Below, piece after piece: positions 1 to 11,686 of a stretch of DNA of 64,000 bases. The translations under genes and the position numbers were made by a program. How positions within the stretch are numbered: the first letter of the stretch is position 1; each line of letters starts with the position of its first letter. The stretch covers positions 1 through 64,000 of the forward strand of contig JARKIF010000106.1 in NCBI GenBank assembly GCA_029378245.1, in the 5' to 3' direction. The DNA comes from Roridomyces roridus (taxonomy: Eukaryota; Basidiomycota; Agaricomycetes; Agaricales; Mycenaceae). Below the pieces are notes generated by a model. It was not told the DNA's origin, searched no databases, and saw only the letters and a program-made list of their open reading frames with translations.

Positions 1-58
1 TGAACAAGCGCCACTCCGGGCCATAAATCCCCCTCCCCGACAACGGACCTTGCCCACG

Positions 59-2276
59 ATGTTATCCTACATCTCCAGCGCCCTGATTTTCGTGCTCGCG
101 TTGCTGTTCCTCATCCGCGCCCGGAACCACAAAAGCTCGAGCTTCCCTCTTCCTCCTGGCCCACGCAAAACTATTTATTGTCGAAATCTATTCGACATTC
201 CCTCCTCTTTTCCCGTGGAGACCTACATGGAATGAGTCGGCGCTCGGTGCGTCGCTTTTCACTCAACTCAAAGTTCGTCCAGGCTAATATTTGAATCGTA
301 GACTCAGATATCATTCATCTAAAAAGCAGCCGGGCAGTCGATGATCATATTATCCTCGATGCAAAGCTGCAGTAGATCTGCTCGAGAGGAGGTCGGCGAT
401 TTATTCGGACAGGTGCGAGAATCGGTGTGCGTACGGGCCTGGTTTATGATTTATTGTGCTTTTCTCCAAGCCTGCAGCTCACCATGGCAAACGAATTAAT
501 GGGTTGGGACTTTCACCTTGGCAAGAACACCTCGTCTGAAGTACGCCACTATGTAGCTGATTTGATCCTGACAGCATTCATGCGATACGGCGAACAATGG
601 TCAGTAGTTTGCGCTTCATCACCTCGCAGGCTCTTTAACTGTTTTCTTACATGTCAGGCGCGCCCACCGCCGTTTATTCCAGAACAACGTTCCAAGCCGA
701 CGCCATAAAGAAATTTCACTCGACGGAACTCTTGTCGGCACACTTCTACTGCGCCGCATCCTGGACGATCCGAGAACGGGTTGCTTCATCTCCGACAGTG
801 TGTATTAAACCAGCCTCTCTCTTCTGCTGTGACACCATCATAAACGGATGTCAGGATGGCTGCAGAGATCGTCATGTCCGCGGCATACGGCATAGACGTC
901 CTCCCATTGAACGATCCGTACGTCGACCTGGCGGAAGCAGCTACAGATCCCATGACCCGACTGTCGTTCCCGGGCGTTTCTTCGTCGTAGGTTACTTTCA
1001 TTTTTCAGCCAAGATTATAATAATGAATGGCTTCAACGTAGGACTTGATTCCGCTGCTCAGGTACATACCAGAGTGGTTCCCGGGCGCTGGGTTCAAGCG
1101 CAAAGCCCGAGAGTGGAAGACTTTGGCGCAGAAGATGCAGGAGGTGCCTTTTGAAGAGACGAAACGGCGCATCGTAAGTCTCACTGCTATTCAATTGCCC
1201 TGATTTGACCATTCTTTTCTTTCCTAGGCTGAATCCAGCGCCCCGCACTCATTCGTCTCCGAAGCCCTCGACAACCTCGACTCCAAGGATGGGGAGAGCT
1301 CGAGCCAGGATCGAGAATATTGGGAGAGGGTTATCAAGGCGACAGCAGGGACGATGTACAGCGCCGGTACCGACACCACGCTCTCCGCGCTAGCCACGTT
1401 CATCCTTGCCATGCTCGCCAACCCCGAGGCGCAGAAGAAGGCGCAGATGGAAATCGATTCGATCATGGCGGGCAAACATGCTGGCGGTGGACAGGGTCTG
1501 CCTTCGTTTGACGACGAGGCTAATTTACCGTATGTTTCGGCGTTGGTGAGGGAGGTGCTGAGGTGGAGGCCGGTGGCTCCGCTTGGTTGGTTTTCTCGTT
1601 ATTTATCGTCAGACAGGATATGATATGGTTCACCTAGGTTTCCCCCACGTACTATCTTCTGCGGAAGATGTATACCGTGGCTACAGAATTCCTGCAGGAT
1701 CGGTTGTCATCTCCAATCTATGGTAAGTATATCCGGTACGCGTAGGCCGGTGGGTTGACTGACTGACTCTTAGGGCTATCTTCCACGACGAGGTATCATT
1801 CTTCCGGCACTGCACTTCTCCTCAAAAAGCTCCCTGATCATGACCAATCCCAGGCCGTCTTCCCGCACGCATATGAATTCAAACCGGAACGCTTCCTCCT
1901 GGATCCCAATCTCGCAAAATACGCGGACGCTGCGTTTGGGTTCGGAAGGAGGTGTGTTTTTCGTTTAGCTTTGCATTGCATCAACGTGCCTCTGAAAACT
2001 GCCAGAATCTGCCCCGCTCGACACTTGGCATTCTCCACAATCTGGATCGCCGTAGCTTCCATCCTCGCTACATTCGACATCACCAAACCTATAGGGGACG
2101 ACGGGCAGGTCATCGAGCCCACTCACGAGTATAGTGGAACTGCTATCAACTTGTTGAGTATTTTGGTTGAATTTTGTGGTTGAAAAAAGCTGATCCGATT
2201 ATAGCATGCCGCTGCCCTTCAAATGCTCGATTAAGCCCCGGTCTAAGGAGGTAGTTTCCTTGATTCAGGCACTATG
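59..2276 (+). pseudogene. Cytochrome P450, frameshifted (P450-1)
   Basis: Multi-exon P450. The start ATG at 59 is followed by a membrane anchor and the proline hinge FPLPPGPRK. Further exons give LTMANELMGWDFHLG, the C-helix region ending AHRRLFQNN, the I-helix motif AGTDTT (about 1370), the ExxR motif EVLR (about 1555) and the haem loop FGFGRR/ICPAR, split by an intron (about 1940-2015). The C-terminal segment ending SLIQAL stops at about 2276. Two defects are visible. A base is missing near 233, where YMEW turns into YME-stop, and a second frame change lies in the next exon near 320-365. Downstream exons look intact, so decay is recent or the errors are in the sequence. It faces a related P450 tail to tail (2577-4352). 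Family known: haem monooxygenase of the ER membrane; substrate unknown. Confidence 0.8.
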
Positions 2277-2576
2277 AACGGGTTGCTCTTTCTCCTTCGT
2301 TAGATCGAGTCCATACTGACTACAAGCAATGTTCCATGACAGTTCCACTCTGACTGCCAGGGGCGACGATTGTTCGCGCCACCTTTTCTAGGCCAACGTC
2401 GGATCGCATTGAATCGAAGGAACGTACCAGACTTGGGAGTTGAACAAAAAGACGGTTGAACTTTGTACATATGTGGCCATGATCTGATCACTTCTGACCA
2501 CCTTCTTCCCGAGCGGCAAGCCGAAGTCGATGCACATACGCTGAAATTGAGCACAGAAAAATAACAACGACCCCAG

Positions 2577-4352
2577 CTAGACGGCGACTTCATCATCGAT
2601 CGCCTGAACAAGAGCTGCTGCTTCCTTCGACCGAGGCTTGATACAACACTTGAACGGCAGCGGCGTGCTATAACTCTCCATCAACTGCACGTTTCATAGT
2701 GGAATGCAGAAGTACGAACATATTGATAGCACCCGCCGTATACTCATGGGTGGGCTCGATTATACTCCCATCCTCCGCAATGGGTTTGGTGATGTCGAAA
2801 ACAGCGAGGATGGAGGCGAAGGTGATGAACAGCGTCGAGGCGGCCATGTGTCTTGCTGGACAGATTCTAACAACACGACTCTCAGTCAGTCGTCAATTCG
2901 GCTGATACCAGAACGCACCTTCGACCGAATCCGAACGCAGGGTGGGAGCTTGCGGGGCCGGGGTTCAGGTCACCCTCCAGGTAGCGTTCCGGTTTGAATT
3001 TGTATGGGTCTGGGTAAATCGTCTACTATCCGTTAGGCAGGACTGGGAGCTTGCTCTGAGATCACCTCGTCGTAGAACATGGCCCTAAAACATGTGGTTA
3101 TTGCAGCCACAAAGAACTCCTCACATACCAGAGATTACTAATGACAATCGAGCCTTTCGGGATTCTATACCCCCGATATTCGTCCTCCTCCGTGGAAAGA
3201 TGCGGGAATCCAAGCGGCGCTACAGGTCTCCATCTCAACACCTCCTTCACCAGTGCCGAAACGTACAGCAGAGCGGCTTCATCGCCAAAGTCCGGCAACC
3301 GTCCCGAATTGCCAAGGACCAAGTCGATTTCGGATTGCGCCTTTCTCTGAACCTCGGGATGTTCGAGCATAGCTAGTACGAATGTGCCTAGTGCTGAAAG
3401 TGTCGTGTCGGCACCGGCGCTGTACATCGACCCGGCTGTCGCTTTGATTAGGCTTTCTTGGTACTCTCGATCCTGAGTATTATCGTCCAGATCGTTGAGG
3501 GCATCCGCGACGAATGAGTGCGAGGCGCGGCCTTCACTCTGAAGCAATGAGTGATTAAAGCATTCGAGTTTTGGCCTCCACTCACAAGCCTGCGCTTAGT
3601 CTCGTCGAACGGCAAGTCTTGCATATTCTGCGCTATAATTCTCCACTCCTTGGCTTTCCGCTGAAACCCGGCTCCGGGGAACCACGCCGGTACGAATTTC
3701 AGAACCGGGATCGCGTCGACGAGGAAGGCGCCTGGGACGACTGCGCGGGCGAGGGACCTCGTACCTGCTTCGGCAAGCTCACCAACTTTCTCCTGTGGAG
3801 AACGTCATGATTAGCATGACTGAAGACGGGGATCTTGTGAAACGTACCGTAGCTCATGAAGGCTTCCAGTAAGACAATGAGTATGGAATCGAAAATACAG
3901 CAAGAGGGATCACCAAGATGAAAATCCCAGCCCATTAACTCGTTCGCCATCGTGAGCCGCGGTCTGTAACAACAGTCAAGCAAGTATGATGCAAAAATAG
4001 ATACAGACCTGTTCGAATAAATCGAAGACCTCTTCTCGAGCAGCTCAACCGCCGATTCCATCGAAGACAGAACGACCATCGACTGGCCAGCCGCGTTCAA
4101 ATGGATGATGTCGGACTCTGTAAGCGTACGTCAGCGAAAGTATTGCCGGGCTAAGGACGACAAACCATATGTCCGACTCCACTTCATGTACTTCTCCCAA
4201 GGCAAAGTGGGCGGAATGTCGAAGAGATTCCCCACAAGAAATTTCTTGCGTGGGCCAGGGGGGAGAGGCAGCTTGGACCGGCGATTGTTGTATAGGTAGT
4301 ATATACCTACCAACCCTAGTGCGATTGTGAGGAGAACAATTCCAGAAAGCAT
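2577..4352 (-). pseudogene. Cytochrome P450 lacking the C-helix exon (P450-2)
   Basis: Close paralogue of the P450 at 59-2276, in opposite orientation. The start ATG at 4352 gives a hydrophobic anchor and then LPLPPGPRKKFLVGNLFDIP. Exons continue with DIIHLNAAGQSM, LTMANELMGWDFHLG and AFMSYG, then jump to a segment beginning EKVGELAEAGTRSLARAV. The region that holds the C-helix WxxxR and the following roughly 80-100 residues in the sister gene is absent. The I-helix AGADTT, EVLR, the haem loop FGFGRR/ICPAR and the C-terminus ending AIDDEVAV are present. Without the C-helix, which contacts the haem propionates, a working enzyme is unlikely. I infer an exon-level deletion; otherwise the frame is good. 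Confidence 0.75.
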
Positions 4353-7020
4353 GGGGCGACAAGTCCCGAGGTTCCTCGACATCTCCCATATTTATGGTCC
4401 ACGGTCCACCCGTTCCCGCGGGGATTTGGCAGCGTCCTGGATAGTGCCTGGTAAGTACGTGATGGGATCCATTCGATGGGGACTTGCGAGGTCGCTTCCG
4501 AACAGCACCGTGCCATGTGGCCCTATCAGTGTGCGTAGGACGCTACACAATGGACGTGGATCGACTCCGAGACAGTGGCTGGCCGCGACACCGTGTTTCA
4601 ACGCAGGCCAGGGCGGTTCGGTGAAGATATACCAGTGGGGAGGATTCAGAGAAAAGCGAAGGCGACGAATATAACGAATGGTACTGGCAAGATAGCAGCG
4701 GGAGGTACTTTGTTCCACAAGAAAATCTGTCGCAGCCGACCCTGCGGGATTTTTTTTAGAAGAACCCGTCCGTCGCTAGCCATATGGACTCTGGCTTCGA
4801 GACTACTTAGTACTGGCAAGTTGTCAATGAAGTACGATGGCGCCCACGCGGCGCGCGCTCGAGTCGTTTGAGCTGGTCGATCGGGATAGCTCGGTCCCGA
4901 GGAGAAAGCCAGACAGTCTTCAGATGGGCAGCGAGTAAACGCACTGGATGAGCGGGAGGCCGATTCGTTGCCGATAGTGAAGTCTTGGAGGCGGAGAAGC
5001 CCAAGTAGAGTCGCATACTTATACTGAGACGACAGTGAAATCTTCCAGCGTTTCCATCCCAGAGTGAGCACACAGAGCGCCAATATAGTTCCATCGGGAG
5101 CCAGAAGAGGACAAAGCGAAGAAAGAGATTCAAGTGGCGCAGTCCCATACTCCCTGCTCCCATAGGCTCGCTTCCATCTGGTATCGGCTGCGCCTCTGCC
5201 ACGAGACACGAGGTGTGTTTCCATCTACTTTTCCGATGTATGCGCTTGAGCAATGACTGATGTAGCCCGCTTCGCGGCAGTGCCCGCTATGGGCCAATTT
5301 ATGGGCCAAATGTCTATTGCTTTTGGACCATGTACATGTATCCCTACCGGTTAATTCCTTCCTTCCTTCCTTCCTATATTAATCTGGAGTACTTGATACA
5401 AGGCAGGACGAAAACAAAAGTATTATATCTAAGCGCGGCCTAAAGCTCGCCGGCCCGACGCTATCGCGTCGACCAGCTCGCATTAGGCCCCGCATTCTCA
5501 GCAACCTGGTTCCGCATATAAATACAACTTGAGTAATATCGGCTGCGACAAACCAGTTGAGAACGGGATCATTGAAGGAAACGCATAGACGAAGAGACAA
5601 AGTGAGAAGAGAAAGATCTAGAGGCTTGCCAAGCCGTAGTGTTAGGTTGTTGAGCAGGATGCTTGGACGCCACGGCATGTATTGATTAAGGAGAGCAATT
5701 GAGTCGGATTCCTGTGGTGGTGAAGCTCTGTAAAGTCGGATCTGGAGTGTCGGGAAGTCGGCCCAGTTCTTCACAGAAGAATTGGCGGAAGAAGAATTCA
5801 CGAGAATAAATCGTAAGCGCGTTCTAATGCAAGTTCAGGGCGGGTCGTAACAGGCAACTAACACTAACCGTTTGACCGGCATACATAGATGTTGTTCACG
5901 GCTGTGGAACGACCACGCTGACTGATTGCGACTGCTTCAGACTGATTGGGAGGAGGCAGAGCAGCTGCATGATTTGAACCACCCCGAAACCACTCAATTG
6001 GCATCTGAAGGAAGCTAGATTGCATGCATGGACTGACAGAGAGGAATGGCCGCAAAAGAAATTGCCAGACGTCAAGAGTCAAGACGGTTGGGAAGCCGGA
6101 GGGCGTCTCGAGAAGGCCTGGGATGGGGAAAATGCAGCGACATGGAAAAGCGAGGAGAATTGGTAGGGAGTCCAGGTATGGAAATGGTCAACTGCAGCTT
6201 GTGCGCTCGGAGACGGGGAAGAAGCAGAAAGAAGCCCAGAGACACGACAGTGGGGAGTGACCAGAGTGGGCCGACGTGCCGAACAAGAATCCCTCCTCGC
6301 CAGCTATTAGAGAGCAAAAGAATGGCGGAAAATTGGCGGCAAACGCACATTTGAAAAGGAACAGAAAGGCTGGAGAAACGGATGGCAACGACGATCGAAT
6401 GTCGCCCGAGATATCCGCCAATCCCATCAGATGGTTGCAAATTACATAAGAAAGTACATCAATGCGCCATTTTTTTTGAATAGATGATTTGGAGCCCACA
6501 TGTGCGTAAAAACCCACTATTTACATAGCGGGCATTTCTACCAGCTCTCTCTTCCACTCGCACATACAGCGACTGGAGCCCCCGCAGTCCTCAGCGCAGG
6601 CCTGAGGTCACTCGGCGGTTACTGGGCCTAGCCAGCGAACGCAAGGCAAGCAGATGAGCTGCCCCCGATTCCCGAGAACGAGGGCCATGGCGTCGTTCGG
6701 AGCGAGCCTGTCCTTGACTGAGGCATGCACTTCACCGTTCTGTCCGTGGTGACGGACATCCCAATGTCCTCCTCGGGACGCTCTGTACGTTGTTCGCCTA
6801 CTGCCGTTACGCAGACCCTAATCCATGCCTAGGCTGTCCACCAGTGTGCCGAAGATGAGGGGAAGGTTTTCGTTGGTCCCATCTAGGGTTGGAGGCGCAC
6901 CAGTGCTCGCTCTTCTCCGACAACGGGAAGTCTTTTGGACCTTGATTCGGACTCGCCACTTTTCGCCTCGGGTGGGCTAGTCTGTCAGCACGCGTCGTCC
7001 GCGGCTCTTATGTGCGCGGC
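4353..7020. other. No confident gene
   Basis: Several open frames occur on the minus strand (4392-4718, 4646-5224, 5379-5801), but none has a recognised motif, a convincing intron set or a family match. A short CTTC microsatellite lies at about 5358-5376. The stretch may contain decayed coding sequence. Confidence 0.5.
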
Positions 7021-7022
7021 GC

Positions 7023-7640
7023 GTTGTCGACTCCAGTGGCCCTTCGGACGCGACGCGTGGCTGCACCCTCTCTGGGTGGAGCAAGCACTTCTTCGGTCTG
7101 CAGAGCGAGGCGGTGTGGACGTTGCTCTGAAGCAGCGTTGGCTCAGTAGGGGGGATAAGGAAGAGCTGGGAGCTTGATTTGGAGGAGTGCGAGTGGTCCC
7201 CGCACGCGTCGTTAGGCGAAGGTCCAGGAAACGCTCCTCCTCTCCGCGGGCGGCGCGCAGCTGACCAGTCACCATCGGAGCTTGGCCTCCCCGTACTCGA
7301 AGCGTGGCTGCACTTTGCTCTGCGCAGCAAGCACTTTTGTGCTCTGTAGATCGAGGCCGCTGTGGACGTTTGTGGAGCAGCGCAGGTTCAGCGGGGCAGG
7401 CTAAGGAGGAGTTGGGAGCCTGGGTTGGAGGAGGCGATTCTCCTCTGCGCACGCCGCGCGCCGCTGACCAAGTAACCACCGCTCGGCCCTTGGGATGCGA
7501 CGAGTGGCTGCACTTCGGAGCAACTACTTCTTCGGTCTGCAGATCGTGGGCGCTGTCGTCTGCAGGTAGGGCAGGACAAGGACGGTCGCAATCTGCGCCA
7601 CCCCTGGCTTTTGGTTGGCGGGCGGAATGCTCAGACGGGG
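7023..7640. repeat. Degenerate tandem repeat, unit about 200-245 bp
   Basis: The landmark GTGGCTGCAC recurs near 7057, 7304 and 7504, each followed by a similar order of words (CTTCTTCGGTCTGCAGA or related, then GAG..GCTGTGGACG, then AAGGAGGAGTTGGGAGC). CTGACCA.GT.ACCA.CG recurs near 7261 and 7459. About three diverged units. Long open frames on both strands here come from high GC and the repeat, not from a recognisable protein. Confidence 0.6.
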
Positions 7641-7858
7641 AGAGGCGATGTGCGCACCCTGTATCGTGTTCCCCCGGCTGGCCATCGGCGCGCCTAAGCG
7701 CTCTGGAAGAACAATGGGCCTTCATGAAGCGTCGCTTCTGTACGATAGACTAAAATGGCAATTCATTTTCCTATTGTCCTCATATTTGTCATATATTCGC
7801 GCAAGCTCCAGTGCCACTTTCTTCGTCCCACCACCTCTGAATCTGATCTCAAGACAGA

Positions 7859-9741
7859 ATGGACTTTCCTGAGGTGAGCTCTTTGCTGGACTTCAGTGGC
7901 TCGCGTACTCATCTCGCCTATAGATTGACCCCTTCGATAAAGAACTTTCTGGCACCGACCCCCGCGAGTTTGAGCTCCAGCCTTGGCTCCTCCGCGCCTT
8001 GCCCCAAATCCAGACACTCGTACACTCAAACGAGCCGCCCGAGCCCGCCCAGGTCCCATCCATCCAGCTTGCGGTACAGCTCGTCACTCGCCTCGATGAC
8101 AAGATCGCGTTCGCGGTTGACCGGTTGGCTCAGCTGGAAGAGGACCACGCGAACGTGACGACTCATCTCGTACGGCACGAGCGCGACGTCCTCATCCAGC
8201 TCAGACCCAAGTTTGGAGAGCAGATCCTCCGTTGGGCTGCTTGGTTCGACCAGCTGAAGGATGCGCGTGCCCAATTGACATGCTGCGACGACGACACGCA
8301 CGCATTCAAGACCATCCTCTCGCCCATCCGACGGGTGCCACTGGAAATTCTTGGCGAAATTTTCGCTTGGACCGTGCCCGCCATTAGGGAGAAGACGCTT
8401 CCGCACCCGAGTACCGTCGCAGACTCTCTGGAGCAGGGCCCTTGGGCTCTCACACACGTCTGCAGCCGTTGGAGGGCAGTGGCCATCTCGACGCCCTCCT
8501 TGTGGTCGCTTGTCGTGCTGCCCTACACCCGAAACTCCGGACCCCATTATCCTCTTTCCATGGTCCAGGCGCAGGTCGAGCGCGCCAGGACCCTCGAGAT
8601 TTATTTCCTTCCGAATCGACTGCGTGAAAAGGAAGCGTCGAGCCGGGTGGAAACGCTGAAGTACCTTTTTGGGCATTCTGAGCGCTGGGAGGAGGTGAAT
8701 CTGGACCTGACTCCGGAGCTCTGCCGCCTCCTTCCCGCTCTTCGCGACCGAGTGCCCGCCCTGCGCAAGCTGCGCTTGCTCTGTATGACCCGCGAGAGCG
8801 AGAGGGTATTGGGGTCACAGCCGATTGACTATTTCGAGACGGCAACGTCTCTGGTGCACGCCACGATCGAGCGTTGGTATAGACAGCAACCGCTGTCGTT
8901 CGTGCTTCCCGCAAACAAGCTCACTCATTATCATGTCGACGCGCCTTGGGAGGACCATGTCGAAATCCTGCGTCGCAGCCCCACTCTTGTCAAAGCGCAC
9001 ATCACATCCAGCACTGAGCCTGTCACCGAGTCTGGGTCCCAGTCGTCGATGGAGCTGCCTGCACTCCGCTGCCTTTACGTGTCCCAGGCCTCGATCCTCG
9101 CGTGCCTCCAGGTACCGAATCTCGACCAACTCACCTTGCAAGTCAGACGTCATGACACCTTCAGCCAACTCATGGTTTCACTCGAACCCTTCATCGCTGC
9201 GTCCTCGCACAGGATTCGGAGACTTGCACTGCAAGGTGTCGGCGATGCAAGTTTTGCGTTTTCAGCCGCCGAAATCCTACAACTTTTTCCCGCTGTCACC
9301 GAGGCGGCCATCATCTTCGTCCGGAGTCTCTGGGTCGCTACTCCTTCGTGGGGGCACAGAACCCCTACGGAGAAACCCAATTCCAACATATTGGTGTCAC
9401 GCCTCGAAGTGGACGCAGCCACGGCGATCGTGTCCCCCGGCCTAACTCATATTCACCTCGCATTCGAAGAGGAAAAGGATCCCCGGCAGGTTCCGATCGA
9501 CTCGCGCCTCATTCTCCGCATGCTCAAGTCGCGAGTCGACGCGCCTCAATGTGCTCTGCGGGAGGCGACATTATTGTTCGATCCCCACACGGTGAAGAAG
9601 TCGGATCATGTACTGCCGGCAGAGTGGGCGACGCTTCTTCAGGCAGGGTTGGCGCTGTCCATCATGAACGGCCAGGCTTCTATGATTAGAGCGAGGTTCA
9701 TGGCTCGTTGGATGTGTAGCCCTGATTGGTTTGCTGAATAA
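7859..9741 (+). CDS. F-box protein A
   Basis: Two exons, 7859-7873 and 7924-9741, about 610 residues. The intron is GT..AG; starting at this ATG gives MDFPE joined in frame to IDPFDKELSGTD. Order: an N-terminal segment with QTLVHSNEPPEPAQVPSIQ, a helical coiled-coil-like stretch (about residues 55-120), the F-box core ILSPIRRVPLEILGEIFAW (about 140-160), then WALTHVCSRWRAVAISTPSL and a long leucine-rich C-terminal half ending RWMCSPDWFAE. Family known: F-box proteins bind Skp1 in SCF ubiquitin ligases through the F-box and recruit targets by the C-terminal part. The target is unknown. Closest relative in the window is the broken copy A' at 59311-60943, in mirrored orientation. Confidence 0.85.
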
Positions 9742-9806
9742 AGTGAATAGTAGCATATATTTTCGAAGGATCCTGAGTCGAATACAAATATGTAGAGGGA
9801 AAGAAA

Positions 9807-11426
9807 TTAACACCATGTCGGTTTGCAAAACCACCCAACGACATGGTCATGGACTGCAACCTGTTCCAATACCGAAAATTCCAAGCCGCGAGTTTGAAGA
9901 ACATCCAATCTATCTTGCACCTCGGGATTCGGAGTTGCCCCGCGATCGTTGAAGACCAAGGTGGCGGCTCGAAGCGTGCGCCGAGGGCTTTCCCACCGAG
10001 ACTCCAATATATGAAGAATGAGGTCGTAATCAATCTGCAAGTCGGTTTCGGATGCGAGATGGAAGTGGGTCAATTGGGGGGCGAGAGATGGGCCGGATTC
10101 CGATATTGGGAGGATAGCAAGCAAGTCATTGGTGGCCTCGGACTGGTGGGTCTGATATTCGTCGATGAGGATGGCCAGCTCCGTCACGGAAGGGTATCTT
10201 TGAAGTATCTGCGTAGCTAAACGCGGGTCTGGTATGCATGCGACACCGATTCTTTGGACGGTCGCAGATGACTCTGTGAGAAAGCGATTGAGGGATGGAG
10301 GCAAGCTGGCCCGCTCCACCAGGCCCTGGCTGTCAAACGTGATTTGCTCCAGAACCGACACTTTGAGGAACGCCAGGGCATCCATATGGGACGTGTAAAC
10401 ACGACGCAGATGTGTGAGTTCAAGGAGTTGATCGGAGATAGACCAGTCCGTCGGGTCACCGATGACCACGATGCGAGCCTGGACGATGCTGGGCAGCATG
10501 CTCAACAGCTGCCGGTGGCTGTTCCACGGCGCAGCAATGTTGTAATGAGTCAATTGGCTTCTGGGAAGGGAGAATGTGATGGGTAAACGTAGGCGGTAAA
10601 GATGGAGCTCGACCAAAGAAACCGCGGTCTGGAATTCGTCGATCGACGTCGCCGCTTGTTCGTCTTCCTCGTCATCCCAGTCCAGGCACAGTCTCTCAAG
10701 AGACGGTATTCGGCCCCGAAGGCCGCCAAGAAGAGGGAGCAGGTCGGATGTCAGCACAATACTCAATTCCTCCCATCGTGCAGAATGCTCGTTGAGATAT
10801 TGAAACATCTGGACCTGCTCCTCAGAGGCAAAATCGCGTGCTCCGTAGAAGTGAGCCCTGAGCAGCCGCGAGCGCTCGACCTGTGTCTGGACTGCGGCCA
10901 GAGGGTAGCGAACTCCTTGATCGTAACAGAGTAGAATCAAAGACCATAGAGGGGGCATCGAGCTTGCCACTGTTCTCCGATGGCTACAGACGTGGGTCAA
11001 AACCCATAGGCTCCGCGTAAGATCGAAGTTGCAGTCATCCAGCGCCTCTTCGAAGGTGCTCGGAAGCGTCCACATGAAGATTTCGCCGAGTATCTCGGAG
11101 GGTGCCCATCGGACTGGGGAAAGAATGGCCTCGTGCCGTCGGAGGCGAGTCGACAGTTCAATGCGGTCCCCTTGTAGCCGCACAAGTCGATCCTGTAGCC
11201 TCGAGATTTCCTCGTCGAGGGACATCAAGTGCCCACGGATTTCGGTGGTAGCCGAATCGATGAGGGGAAGCTCAGAGGCTTGGTGAGGGTTGTTGGAGTT
11301 CAAGAGAGTGTGCAATGGGGTCTCAGGAGGACTGTCTGCACCCGAATCGGACTTTGGAGGCTCGGTAGTGGCGGGGAACGATGTGGCTCCGCACTGGATG
11401 CACCGAGACAGACCGGGGGCGTTCAT
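9807..11426 (-). CDS. F-box protein B with N-terminal CxxC motif
   Basis: Single coding exon of 539 residues. The N-terminus MNAPGLSRCIQCGATSFPA carries a CxxC pair also seen in F-box F (CSQCG). Then come LHTLLNSNNPHQASELPLI, a coiled-coil-like helix (about 60-105), a diverged F-box ILSPVRWAPSEILGEIFMW, WVLTHVCS and leucine-rich repeats ending VVGWFCKPTWC. The start is supported because an apparent 5'-UTR intron ends exactly at the ATG (11427-11488). It is divergent to F-box C with about 260 bp between the two coding starts. It has no counterpart in the mirrored right side, where C' and A' are adjacent, so it was inserted on the left or lost on the right. Confidence 0.85.
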   Translation of the reverse strand: MNAPGLSRCIQCGATSFPATTEPPKSDSGADSPPETPLHTLLNSNNPHQASELPLIDSATTEIRGHLMSLDEEISRLQDRLVRLQGDRIELSTRLRRHEAILSPVRWAPSEILGEIFMWTLPSTFEEALDDCNFDLTRSLWVLTHVCSHRRTVASSMPPLWSLILLCYDQGVRYPLAAVQTQVERSRLLRAHFYGARDFASEEQVQMFQYLNEHSARWEELSIVLTSDLLPLLGGLRGRIPSLERLCLDWDDEEDEQAATSIDEFQTAVSLVELHLYRLRLPITFSLPRSQLTHYNIAAPWNSHRQLLSMLPSIVQARIVVIGDPTDWSISDQLLELTHLRRVYTSHMDALAFLKVSVLEQITFDSQGLVERASLPPSLNRFLTESSATVQRIGVACIPDPRLATQILQRYPSVTELAILIDEYQTHQSEATNDLLAILPISESGPSLAPQLTHFHLASETDLQIDYDLILHILESRWESPRRTLRAATLVFNDRGATPNPEVQDRLDVLQTRGLEFSVLEQVAVHDHVVGWFCKPTWC

Positions 11427-11488
11427 CTATGAAAGGGGATCAGCGCTCTGCCAGACGCGTACTGCAAGTCGATGAAAAGCGTTCTTAC
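11427..11488 (-). other. 5'-UTR intron abutting the start of F-box B
   Basis: On the minus strand a GTAAGAAC donor and a TTTCATAG acceptor enclose 62 nt, and the acceptor is followed directly by ATGAACGCC. F-box F has the same arrangement (45725-45777). Confidence 0.6.
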
Positions 11489-11686
11489 CGTCACTTTGTA
11501 GTCACTTCAGAATCGGAGGGGAAGAAGGCAACGATCATACACGTGATCCTCCTCCTTTGCTTCCACAGCGACAAGCCACAGCGCCGCTCAGTCCACATCC
11601 ACCTTCTTTCGCGTCTACGCTCCCGACAGACGCGTCGTCGCTACAATCCCAGCAAACCCTCGCCTCTACCGAGTCAATATCCCCTC

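Noticed and set aside
4646..5224. 192-codon minus-strand frame, considered as an F-box or methyltransferase relic
   Set aside because: Similarity was only impressionistic; no family motif could be placed.
6985..7725. 246-codon minus-strand frame
   Set aside because: It spans the GC-rich degenerate tandem repeat, has no domain, and the plus strand is equally open.
8026..8676. 216-codon minus-strand frame inside F-box A
   Set aside because: Shadow of the F-box coding strand in a GC-rich gene; no motif.
11381..11686. In-frame N-terminal extension of F-box C
   Set aside because: Not shared with C' or other members; the 300 bp are the divergent promoter and leader shared with F-box B.
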